39,086 bases of DNA from IMG/VR virus record IMGVR_UViG_3300025846_000392, positions 1 through 39,086 of that record; one strand, 5' to 3'. The stretch's first letter is position 1, and every line of letters starts with the position of its first letter. The notes below the pieces were generated by a model. It was given only the letters and a program-made list of their open reading frames with translations. It was not told the origin of the DNA and did not search any database. Source of the stretch: a virus. Positions 22,309 to 30,461 of the stretch are shown piece after piece. Position numbers and translations under genes: made by a program.

Positions 22309-25289
22309 GTTACGACCCTGTACGCGCTCTAACGAGCGGAGAGCTGGCATACCTACGCAGCGACGGGCAGTACACAAAACTGCGGGCAATCATCGTGCCC
22401 CAGCAAACAGTGCTTGCCTGCAAATGCTCGGCGACCATCGTCAATAATGACGGGGTAACCACCGTGCCCATTAACACCATCACGAGCGGGTCTACCGCGA
22501 ACGTTAAAAGCGGCATGACCGCTTATGTGGGGAGCGCGGCAGGGCTTGACGATTACGGCATGCTGCGGGTGAAGTCAGCTTCAGGATCTTCCCTCGAGAT
22601 AGCAAGGCATTCGGGTATAACATGGACTCCCTCTGTATTTATAACAGTGGTAGACGAGTTCGGATTGTGGGCGAAATTGCCTGTGCTCGACCTTTCTGCA
22701 GAAACAGTATCCATAGCAATGGACGACAACATTTACTATACGAATCAAAACACACTCATGTCGCCGACACCTGTTTTCGGGTGCGACACAGCCGTGCCCT
22801 TCACGTCCGGCTCTCTGACCTACGATGCCACAAACTCCTACTGCCTTGATGGCTCGACTATCGACACCTACGCATGGGCAGTTTACAACGGGGGCTTATT
22901 GAGCGGGTCAATGGTGGTTGTAAGCGCAGGAGTGGCAAACTTTGTATTCCCTGCTGCTGGTTCTTACACAATCGAACTGACCATAACCGCTTCCAATGCC
23001 AAAGTCACAACCGGAAGGCGAACCTGCTACGTGTGGGGGGAGACGGGCGTTTACGCACCGCTCGACCAGATACAGGTTACTGGCATGACAGGCAGCCGCG
23101 ATGAGGGTGGGTGGAACTGCAAAGTAACTGCCTACGCGGGCGCTGGTTCGGCAGTCAGGGACAGGGCAAAGGTCATCATCATTGCGGAAGACCGCTATCC
23201 GTCTAAAATCTCCATCGGACAGATGGCGGGCAGCGAGCATGTTGTCATGATTGGCGCGATTGGGGGTGAGTCGATTAAATACAACCGAGAATTCTCAACG
23301 GTCGAGTTCACTGTGCAGGGGGTGCAGTATTGGCTCAAGCAGATTACGGGACCTTCTACCTTCCTTGAGAGCGTTGCTGGTGTACCTGCCTACTGGACAG
23401 AAATTACAGACATGACCATTGATAAGGTCATTCATCACTTCATGTACTGGCGTTCCACGGCTATCGAGGTTATGGACGTTTACAAGAGCGGCAACATGCG
23501 CATCATCGGGGGCATGAGTGCGAGCATCGGCGCGATTTGGGAGCAGATTTACGACACTTGCCTGACCCGCATGATGGTCTACATCGCCACCGACCGCTAC
23601 GGGCGCTTCTTCGCGTGGGAAGACCCGCAGGTGCTGCCCCTCGCAAGTCGCACAGGCATTCCTGTTGTGCAGGCGATTACAACCAACGACTTGATGGAAG
23701 ATGTTGACCTCCAGCGCTCTATCGTAGACCCCGTTTCTTTGCTTGAAGTGGCAGGTTTGGCGCAGCAGGCGGGTGGCAGCGCGGTCGAGATGTATATGTC
23801 ACGCGCTCCAGGCTCATTATTCTATAACAGGTACGGCGCGAACGACCAGAATGACCGTCTCGTCGTGAGCAATCAGGTAGACGCGAACATGCTCTCGGGA
23901 ATGCTGCTGGCAAAGAAAAACAATGTTTACGGCTCGGTCAATTTCTCTCTCGCGCAGAACAACCGCATGATAGACATCGCGCCCGCGCAATATGTAAAAC
24001 ATACGACTACTGTTGCCCAGAATGTTAGGGGGGTGAATTATACGGATAAGCAGTTCCTGCCCCTCTCCGTAAGTTACAATGTGGACGAGAAGGGGGTGGT
24101 GGTGGTTGGGCTCGAGGCAGAGGGCGAGACAGACGGCATTCCGGGTTACACCGTCATCATGCCGCAAGAGCCGATTACTAACTACCCCGACGTCCCAAAC
24201 CTGCCTACGATTGACTGGGTGTTCCCTCCGTTCCCTTGGATAGCGCCGGCAGCATTCGTACCACCACTGTCGCCCGATTGCTGGAGCGGGTCAGCCGCTT
24301 CTGGACCCTTCTCACTTCTTACTAACAGGCTTGTGGAATCCACAAGCCTAGAAGGTATCCTTATACCTTACTCAGGTTACATCAGAAGTGACACCAACCC
24401 CAACCGTTCGCGCTATACTCTTGTTGGCAGCTTCCAAGAGTTAAATACTGCCGGTCTACCGTCATATTATATGCCAAGAGGAAGTGGTGGCTCTTTTGTA
24501 TATAATGAAGTTGCAGGTGAGAACTGGTATGATGTTGAAGCCTTGGATAGCGATTTGAATGTTGTAGCTTATGGTGAATCCGATGGAGTTGGAACTGGCG
24601 TTTTCCAAGTTCAAGATATAGATGGATATGACGTCAGTGGTTCTGGAACAAACTTCGCCTATATCAGAATCCAGACAACTCTATCTCCAAGTATCAGGGG
24701 TTCTACCGTAGACGTGATTTATGAGAGGTACGGTGGATGGACTGGTTGCGCCACTGACAGTGGTACCGTTTACTGCGGTAGCACATATACAGGTTTCAAA
24801 GACAGAACGGCGAAGGGTTGGAACTTCAACGGCGGTGGAAATATACACCACGATATTCTTGACCCGCATGTTAGAGGTGTGTTTGCAGATGGCGTGCAGT
24901 TAATAACAACCACAGGAGGAGGTGAGGGGTGGGTACACGTTTACGGAAGTTGGAACATGCCTGTTCTGGCAGGAAAAGAGAGTTGCACCAGAGTATTTTA
25001 TTATATTGCCACCATCCACTCCCCAGTGACTATCGCTACGGGAGCAGCTGCTTTCGATGTTGATTATTATGTTAAATTAGGAGGTGGTTCTGGGTACGCA
25101 TATCCTGCTTTTGGATGTTATACCTACAAGGACGCAGGTATTAATGACAATAATCTTTACCCCGAACCACTGGATGCCGCCTACACAATCGACATCACAA
25201 TGGACATTGTACCAACCTACAAGATTCATATTGCCGACTTCTCGGTTAAGAACATCTGCCAAGCTGTTAGCGGAAGTGGGGTGGGATGA
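22305..25289 (+). CDS. Large tail tip/tail-associated protein with a PKD-like domain
   Basis: The 994-residue product occupies the place of the tail-associated lysin or baseplate hub protein. Residues about 165-250 form an Ig/PKD-like domain (STIDTYAWAVYNGG, then NFVFPAAGSYTIELTITAS). Residues about 255-640 look like the hub-like part, with IDVAPAQYVK-type sequence written here as RMIDIAPAQYVKHTTTV. After a Pro-rich hinge (near residue 650, PPFPWIAPAAFVPP) comes a beta-rich C-terminal region of about 320 residues containing Cys pairs and many Tyr/Gly residues, possibly receptor- or glycan-binding. No peptidase motif was found. It overlaps its neighbours by four bases on both sides. Confidence 0.68.
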   Translation: MSYDPVRALTSGELAYLRSDGQYTKLRAIIVPQQTVLACKCSATIVNNDGVTTVPINTITSGSTANVKSGMTAYVGSAAGLDDYGMLRVKSASGSSLEIARHSGITWTPSVFITVVDEFGLWAKLPVLDLSAETVSIAMDDNIYYTNQNTLMSPTPVFGCDTAVPFTSGSLTYDATNSYCLDGSTIDTYAWAVYNGGLLSGSMVVVSAGVANFVFPAAGSYTIELTITASNAKVTTGRRTCYVWGETGVYAPLDQIQVTGMTGSRDEGGWNCKVTAYAGAGSAVRDRAKVIIIAEDRYPSKISIGQMAGSEHVVMIGAIGGESIKYNREFSTVEFTVQGVQYWLKQITGPSTFLESVAGVPAYWTEITDMTIDKVIHHFMYWRSTAIEVMDVYKSGNMRIIGGMSASIGAIWEQIYDTCLTRMMVYIATDRYGRFFAWEDPQVLPLASRTGIPVVQAITTNDLMEDVDLQRSIVDPVSLLEVAGLAQQAGGSAVEMYMSRAPGSLFYNRYGANDQNDRLVVSNQVDANMLSGMLLAKKNNVYGSVNFSLAQNNRMIDIAPAQYVKHTTTVAQNVRGVNYTDKQFLPLSVSYNVDEKGVVVVGLEAEGETDGIPGYTVIMPQEPITNYPDVPNLPTIDWVFPPFPWIAPAAFVPPLSPDCWSGSAASGPFSLLTNRLVESTSLEGILIPYSGYIRSDTNPNRSRYTLVGSFQELNTAGLPSYYMPRGSGGSFVYNEVAGENWYDVEALDSDLNVVAYGESDGVGTGVFQVQDIDGYDVSGSGTNFAYIRIQTTLSPSIRGSTVDVIYERYGGWTGCATDSGTVYCGSTYTGFKDRTAKGWNFNGGGNIHHDILDPHVRGVFADGVQLITTTGGGEGWVHVYGSWNMPVLAGKESCTRVFYYIATIHSPVTIATGAAAFDVDYYVKLGGGSGYAYPAFGCYTYKDAGINDNNLYPEPLDAAYTIDITMDIVPTYKIHIADFSVKNICQAVSGSGVG

Positions 25290-27826
25290 GCAGAAACACG
25301 GCACGCGAAGCGGTGAATAAAAGGCTCGGCAAGAAGCGAGACGTGCCAGAGGTGTTCAACGGTTTCTTGGGAAACTACGAGAACATCGTCTCGGTTCCCG
25401 GTAAGGTCAATTACGTTTACGTGACGATGGCGGATGGCATGGTTACGCAGGCTTACAATGTTATCGCGCCCGCGATATTGAAACTGCCAGTAGTTTGCGG
25501 GTACGACCAGAACCAGGGTACCTCTAAGTTATTGCAGGTGTTGTCCATTCGTAACCTGCCAAGGAATGAACAAAACACACCTTCCACGACCGTTCCAAAC
25601 CACCACAAAACGCATGAGTGGTATCGCGGAACGGACATCGCCTACATCCAGCTTCGGCAGTTCATGCCACTGCGGCCAATGCCGGTAGACCCGATGTCTA
25701 TCTACATCGCCTCTGGCATGGTGCATGTGGGTGGGGTGTGGCGAGATGCTGGAAATCAGACTGTCTCATTGGCTGAATACGTTCCCAGCACAGGCGGGGC
25801 GTACCCGAGACCATCAGGCAGCGCAGTCAAAGGCAAGTTTGTGTTAATCAGCATCGACAAGACGAGCGGGTCGGCAGTGGTCACATCCGGATCTGAGATT
25901 GGGGCTTATTCAATTGGATTAAGCGACATACCTGCTACACCAGTAGGGAACCTGCCTGTTTGCGCGGTTGTGCTGTATTACTTTCAAGAGCAGATTATAG
26001 AGGCGTTCAGCCGCTCAGATTTGATAGACCTAAGGTGGGGCATGTTTACGGATGGCACGAGTCATATCGTGCCTACAGGCATAACACCAGTGGTCGATTT
26101 TTATCTCACTGGATACGATAATATCTCCGGTTCATTCAGTAGTGGTAGCATGGTAAGTGGAGCAAGTGGTTCAGGCGCAGACGGATATCTGACATCTACG
26201 GATTGGAACAGATTTGACAAGTGGTCATTACCTATAACCAGCAAGGGCGACATGCTGTATGTCAAGGAAATTATGGAAGGCGGGGTAGTCTCCGGCTCGG
26301 TGCTGTCTGGAAGTGCTACTGCTATTTCTGTCTTTGAAGGAAATATCGCGGATAACGTACTGGACGGCAATGATGAGACTTATTGGGCCGGCTCTTCGAA
26401 TCCTGTTGATGATGATTGGATTTACATTGACTTAGGTTCTGTTAAGACAATCGCTGGGTACAAGATTTATCAACCTCTTGATACTAATTGGAGTGCAACG
26501 CGCTTCAAAGTTCAAAAATCAAACAGTTCGTCCGGTTCATGGGTTGATATTGATGATGTTACTCCAGCCGCAGATACGATCACAAAAACATTAAGTGAAT
26601 TCCATTCATGTCAATATGTACGATTTTATGCGGTAACTGGGGGTATTTGGTCATGGCACATTCACACAATAGAAATATATGAGCAAAATGATTCTGGGTT
26701 AGTACCCGTTTTGCATACTTCCAGCCTCCCCATCGGCGTGGAAGGCACTGTACTCACATCGGCAAGCGGAGTGCCGATGTGGATGGCGGTAACCAGCGGG
26801 AGTGGGAGTACCTCTGGTTCTCACAATGGTCTGGCAGGGTTGCAGGGCGGTTCGAGCGGGCAATATTACCACCTAACGAGCGCGGAGGAAGCGATAGCAA
26901 CACAGGCGTCAGGGAGTGGGCAGGCGGGCTACCTCTCGGCAGCAGACTGGAATACGTTCAATGCCAAAAGCGGAAGCGGAGTTTTTGCCAAAGCCAAAGC
27001 ACCCATCTCTAACTTCTATCTTACAGGGTACGACGCGACCAGTGGGTCATTCGCAAGCGGCTCCCCTATTGTTGCGATAACTGACCATACTGGATTAGCG
27101 AATATCGGCACGACTACTCATGCAGACATTGACTCTGCGTTGACCCGACTTTTATACACCTCTGGGTCAAACACAGGCGACCAGTTAATGCCCATCACGA
27201 AGCCACCTGCTGCAAACTTTTACCTCACAGGCTACGACTCGGCGAGCGGTTCGTTCACGAGCGGGAGCGTGACGAGTGCGGCAAGTGGAAGTCAGGTAGT
27301 GCCTACGAATCACCCTGCGGTAGCAGGTTACGCTATCACGGGGTACAGCAACGTCACGGGCTCAATGACGAGCGGCAGTCTTGTAACCGACCACGTGCAG
27401 CTTGCGAATATCGGCAGTAATACCCATGCGCAGGTTGATACAGCGCTTACGAGACTGCTCTACACGTCTGGGAGTAATACTGGGAATCAGATAGTACCTA
27501 CTGCTAAAGCAGCAGTCAGCAACTTCGCCTTGACTGGCTACGACGCGGTCTCTGGGTCGTTCAGTTCTGGGAGTGTTATCGGCAACGCTGGCACGCTGGA
27601 CGGCTCTCATGCCTCAGCCACGCCCACCGCCGCTACCGTTCCTATTGCTGATGCTAATGGCAAACTTGACGGATGGGTTTCTTCGGTAAGCGGATTGCTA
27701 ATCCGAAACACAAATGGCGGACTTACTATTAATGCAAGCTTTTGTTATGTTGTTTCAGACGACTTTGAAATACTGGATGGCGAATCCCTCACAATTGAAG
27801 TTAATGGTGTACTGGAGGTACTATGA
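25286..27826 (+). CDS. Tail fibre protein with a discoidin (F5/8 type C)-like domain and repeats
   Basis: The 846-residue protein is predicted to form a host-binding tail fibre. Residues about 350-468 resemble a discoidin/F5/8 type C carbohydrate-binding module (NVLDGNDETYWAGSS, WIYIDLGSVKTIAGYKIY, YVRFYAV). Flanking this are at least five copies of an NFYLTGYDxxSGSFxSGS motif (near 26088, 27000, 27205, 27315 and 27515) and two copies of an about 34-residue unit beginning DHxxLANIGxxTHA (near 27084 and 27388). The GLQGG-SSGQYYHLTSAEE and GYLSAADWNTF segments are common in phage fibres. It is very rich in Ser and Gly. The N-terminal 260 residues probably attach it to the tail. It is coupled to both neighbours by four-base overlaps. 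Confidence 0.78.
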   Translation: MSRNTAREAVNKRLGKKRDVPEVFNGFLGNYENIVSVPGKVNYVYVTMADGMVTQAYNVIAPAILKLPVVCGYDQNQGTSKLLQVLSIRNLPRNEQNTPSTTVPNHHKTHEWYRGTDIAYIQLRQFMPLRPMPVDPMSIYIASGMVHVGGVWRDAGNQTVSLAEYVPSTGGAYPRPSGSAVKGKFVLISIDKTSGSAVVTSGSEIGAYSIGLSDIPATPVGNLPVCAVVLYYFQEQIIEAFSRSDLIDLRWGMFTDGTSHIVPTGITPVVDFYLTGYDNISGSFSSGSMVSGASGSGADGYLTSTDWNRFDKWSLPITSKGDMLYVKEIMEGGVVSGSVLSGSATAISVFEGNIADNVLDGNDETYWAGSSNPVDDDWIYIDLGSVKTIAGYKIYQPLDTNWSATRFKVQKSNSSSGSWVDIDDVTPAADTITKTLSEFHSCQYVRFYAVTGGIWSWHIHTIEIYEQNDSGLVPVLHTSSLPIGVEGTVLTSASGVPMWMAVTSGSGSTSGSHNGLAGLQGGSSGQYYHLTSAEEAIATQASGSGQAGYLSAADWNTFNAKSGSGVFAKAKAPISNFYLTGYDATSGSFASGSPIVAITDHTGLANIGTTTHADIDSALTRLLYTSGSNTGDQLMPITKPPAANFYLTGYDSASGSFTSGSVTSAASGSQVVPTNHPAVAGYAITGYSNVTGSMTSGSLVTDHVQLANIGSNTHAQVDTALTRLLYTSGSNTGNQIVPTAKAAVSNFALTGYDAVSGSFSSGSVIGNAGTLDGSHASATPTAATVPIADANGKLDGWVSSVSGLLIRNTNGGLTINASFCYVVSDDFEILDGESLTIEVNGVLEVL

Positions 27827-28611
27827 GCAAAATTATCCTTACCAAAATCACAACGCCGGACACTCCGACAAGTGGCAAAATAGCTCTATATGCTAAAACA
27901 AATGATAGACCCTACCTGAAAACAGACACTGGAATAGAACTTGGATTGCTCACGGTGCCGGATAGCGCAGGTATTGACGGCTGGACGCCTGTGACTGGCA
28001 CGTGGACATACGCCAGCGCATCCACCATCACTGTGCCAAGCGGCGCGGCGGCAATTTATCAGGTCGGAGATCGTATAAAATGGACGCAGGCCGGGGGTAC
28101 GCCTGGCACGGAACGACAAGGCGTTATTATGGCGGTGGCAGATACGTTACTTACAATTTTGACTAATGTTGATTTTGTTGTCGAAGCCGGAAAAACAATT
28201 GCGCTTCCGTATTATTCTCACCAACAAAATCCGCTGGGTTATAAGCATTGGTTCGCGTGTGCTGCTCCAAGTTTTACGGTTGCTGAAATAGATAACGGTT
28301 CTGGTGGACAGCCTACCATATCCGAGTACAGGGCTAAAGTTGATGGTCATACATATTCTGCTCATTTGCGAGGCAACGGGGTGAAAGCCACTGCTGCACC
28401 GTATTTTCACTTTACATCTCCCGTGGCGTGCATTAACACTACTACCAGATGCTCTTTAGGGCCAGTGTATATTAATGGCGCCGGAGATTCGTTTATCAGC
28501 GGAGCAGTTATTAATATTTCAGATACAGCGTTTTATATTGGCAGTATAACGTCAATGGCTGACAACGAAGTGCTGACACACTTTGGATTTACTATTAGTT
28601 TTGAGATTTAG
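27823..28611 (+). CDS. Putative fibre-associated or receptor-binding protein
   Basis: The 262-residue protein begins with SKIILTKITTPDTPTSGKIALYAKT and then RPYLKTDTGIELGL, a leader often found at the start of phage tail-fibre tip or virion-surface proteins. The rest alternates beta strands (WTYASASTITVPSG, GDRIKWTQAGG) and ends with a beta-rich domain (SFISGAVINISDTAFYIGSI). Its ATG overlaps the fibre stop (ATGA), so it is co-translated with the fibre and probably forms its distal part or a capsid/tail decoration. No enzymatic motif is visible. Confidence 0.6.
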   Translation: MSKIILTKITTPDTPTSGKIALYAKTNDRPYLKTDTGIELGLLTVPDSAGIDGWTPVTGTWTYASASTITVPSGAAAIYQVGDRIKWTQAGGTPGTERQGVIMAVADTLLTILTNVDFVVEAGKTIALPYYSHQQNPLGYKHWFACAAPSFTVAEIDNGSGGQPTISEYRAKVDGHTYSAHLRGNGVKATAAPYFHFTSPVACINTTTRCSLGPVYINGAGDSFISGAVINISDTAFYIGSITSMADNEVLTHFGFTISFEI

Positions 28612-28614
28612 CGC

Positions 28615-28734
28615 ATGAAGCCCATCATCGACATTTCTTACTGGCAAAACCCGCGGAACATCGACTACGACAAGCTGTGCGCAGCGGCGGACGGCATAAT
28701 AAAATTCAAAGAGAAGAAGAGGCAAACATGGTAG
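28615..28734 (+). pseudogene. Remnant of a GH25 lysozyme N-terminus
   Basis: A 39-residue frame starts MKPIIDISYWQNPRNIDYDK and ends ADGIIKFKEKKRQTW. The first 29 residues match the start of GH25 muramidases: the D-x-S-x-W-Q signature including the catalytic-type Asp, then the I-D-Y-D-K and DGII strand. After DGII the family sequence (normally reading on to R-A-G-Y-G) is lost, and a short basic tail leads into the next gene. This looks like an endolysin gene truncated by deletion, leaving only its start in front of the holin-like genes. A short functional peptide cannot be excluded. Confidence 0.6.
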
Positions 28735-29189
28735 AACCAACAATCATAACAACATTAGTAAACGCAGGAGCGGCAGGGTTCGTCATACTGGTCGTGGTTT
28801 TATTTTTGCGCTTCCTCACTGAAGAGAGAATAAAGACAGCTGCGCAGCAAACCAGCATGTTGACTTACGTCAAAGAACAGCGTGACGACAACAACACCGC
28901 AAACGTAGCCGCAGCGGCTTTAATTGCCGACGCGCATACAAAAGCAGCTGACCAAATTGCCGCGGCACAGATAAAAGCAGCCGAACTTATTGCTTTGGTT
29001 CAGCAGAAAACCTCTGACCAGTCTGCTAGCACTTACGTGCAGGTGGCAGATGCGATGAAATCGTTAACCACCGAAATCAGGTTACTTAGAGACGCTCAGG
29101 CAGTTCACGACACCTCCACGAATGCGACGCTGATAAAAGTGATTAAGGCACAGACAAGTGCCACAAAAAAGATAGGAGTAACAAGATGA
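28728..29189 (+). CDS. Holin-like or lysis accessory membrane protein
   Basis: Starting at the ATG at 28728 (MVEPTIITTLVNAG), the 153-residue protein has one N-terminal transmembrane segment (GAAGFVILVVVLFLRFL, about residues 14-30). A long Ala/Lys/Gln-rich helix with coiled-coil character follows, then a basic C-terminal tail. An in-frame upstream start exists inside the lysozyme remnant, but AAGAGG precedes 28728. One transmembrane helix plus a coiled coil fits a holin, antiholin or spanin-like accessory protein. Its stop overlaps the next start (ATGA). Confidence 0.55.
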   Translation: MVEPTIITTLVNAGAAGFVILVVVLFLRFLTEERIKTAAQQTSMLTYVKEQRDDNNTANVAAAALIADAHTKAADQIAAAQIKAAELIALVQQKTSDQSASTYVQVADAMKSLTTEIRLLRDAQAVHDTSTNATLIKVIKAQTSATKKIGVTR

Positions 29190-29542
29190 TTACATTCACA
29201 CCAGAATTGATTGCAGGTATTGTTGGTATGGCGATAAGCTGGCTGTTTAGCTGGTTCCCCATGTTACGCGAGGCGTTTGCCGCGCTCAAAGCCGAAGTAA
29301 AGAGCGGCATTATGCTCGCGACTATCGCCGTCGCCTCTGTGACGATTTACTTATTGGCATATTACGGGGTCATACAGACCGCCGAGCCGATTACTATCGT
29401 CAGACTTCTGTCAGTGTTCTTTGTGGCTACTACACTCAACCAAGCCGCATTCAGCATCACGCCGGAAGCGCAGAGTGTAAAGGACATCAGGACTGAAAAG
29501 GTTATCACCGATATTAAAATTGTAAAAGCAGACGGAAAGTAA
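29186..29542 (+). CDS. Putative holin
   Basis: The 118-residue protein has three hydrophobic segments, about residues 6-26 (IAGIVGMAISWLFSWFPML), 41-63 (SGIMLATIAVASVTIYLLAY) and 71-92 (VRLLSVFFVATTLNQAAF), followed by a charged tail. Size and topology match phage holins, which open the membrane so that the endolysin reaches the wall. It is coupled to the preceding membrane protein and is the last gene of the rightward late operon. A terminator follows. No family-specific motif was recognised. Confidence 0.65.
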   Translation: MITFTPELIAGIVGMAISWLFSWFPMLREAFAALKAEVKSGIMLATIAVASVTIYLLAYYGVIQTAEPITIVRLLSVFFVATTLNQAAFSITPEAQSVKDIRTEKVITDIKIVKADGK

Positions 29543-29563
29543 TGATTGTAGCACGTATGGTCT

Positions 29564-29661
29564 GGCACGTTGGCCACGTTTGCCATTAAAAAGATTAAAT
29601 ACTAGAGAATTGAATAGCTATAGTATTTAATCCTTTTTGGTGACCCACGTGGCCATGTGCC
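29564..29661. terminator. Nested bidirectional terminator between convergent operons
   Basis: The inner stem is GATTAAATACTA (29593-29604) with TAGTATTTAATC (29621-29632), 12 bp perfect. It is flanked by an A-run on the left and CTTTTT on the right, so it works as an intrinsic terminator in both directions. Outside it GGCACGTTGGCCACGT (29564-29579) can pair with ACGTGGCCATGTGCC (29647-29661) apart from one bulge and one mismatch. It sits between the rightward holin gene and the leftward nuclease gene. Confidence 0.8.
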
Positions 29662-29691
29662 CATAAGTTTAATAATATTGAAACTTATTAC

Positions 29692-30453
29692 TCATCGGAA
29701 AATCTCATTACATTGCTTGAACATATCGCAGTTTGAGCATTTGTTGTCTTTTAACCCAAAATTCATACCACCTGAGTTATATTCATCCCACATTGTTTTC
29801 ACAAGCATGTTTGTCCTGTTGGTATACCCTGTTCTCGGGCTGTCAATGGTGTAAACAGCCGGAGCGCTCATGTTCTTGATAACAATAACGTAAGTAAACA
29901 TGCCTGCATGCTTTGTTTCGCCAAGTTGATCCAACGCAGTAAGATAAAAATCAGGTTGATATTCACCGTCAGCCCTCGACCTGCTCCAGTTGTTCCAACT
30001 TGTCTTTATGTCATACGGCACGCAGTTGACGTCAATTGCATCGATGTAGCCAACAACTGAAATCGGGACTCCCGGCACGGTGAACTCGACCTTGCGTTCT
30101 ATCATTTCTGGGCCTGCGACGATAATGCTGCTAAGGATATTTGAGGCCAGTGGATCCCTGATAATTGATTCACCAGTTTCGGCTAGCTCGTGGAGTACAG
30201 AATCCACCAGCGTCACACCTTGTTCTTCAAGGGTATCGAATAAAATTCGTTTGAACCCACCTGCGTACGCGGTTATTGGCTGCCCGTCCGACCATGATTT
30301 TTGGATTGCCCTATGCATTGCGGTCCCAAAAATTTGCGCGGGTGAGCTTTGTGTTTTCACACCGTGCTCGTACTTGAGTAACCACTTCCTTTTACAATAG
30401 AACCATAATGTAATATTTGAGTACGACAAATGTTTTAGTTGTAAGTCTCTCAT
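29692..30453 (-). CDS. Cas4/RecB-like PD-(D/E)XK nuclease with Fe-S-type cysteines
   Basis: The 253-residue protein has the PD-(D/E)XK order of RecB/Cas4 nucleases: GTAMHRAI (His of motif I), VGYIDAID (Asp) and YDIKTSW (Asp-x-Lys). An early Cys in WFYCKRKW and three late Cys in CSNCDMFKQC match the four-cysteine 4Fe-4S pattern of Cas4 and AddB. Such phage enzymes process DNA ends in recombination or replication. No CRISPR array or other cas gene is nearby. I chose the second of two adjacent ATGs (30453) because AGGAG is five bases upstream of it. The gene lies 8 bases after the primase stop, and the ribosome binding site overlaps that stop. Confidence 0.85.
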   Translation of the reverse strand: MRDLQLKHLSYSNITLWFYCKRKWLLKYEHGVKTQSSPAQIFGTAMHRAIQKSWSDGQPITAYAGGFKRILFDTLEEQGVTLVDSVLHELAETGESIIRDPLASNILSSIIVAGPEMIERKVEFTVPGVPISVVGYIDAIDVNCVPYDIKTSWNNWSRSRADGEYQPDFYLTALDQLGETKHAGMFTYVIVIKNMSAPAVYTIDSPRTGYTNRTNMLVKTMWDEYNSGGMNFGLKDNKCSNCDMFKQCNEIFR

Positions 30454-30461
30454 CATATCTC

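Noticed and set aside
27000-27590. Direct repeats that might be a CRISPR array
   Set aside because: They encode repeated fibre peptides in frame, have unequal spacing, and diverge at codon third positions.
29692-30453. Cas4-like gene as part of a CRISPR-Cas system
   Set aside because: No repeat-spacer array and no other cas gene is present in the window.
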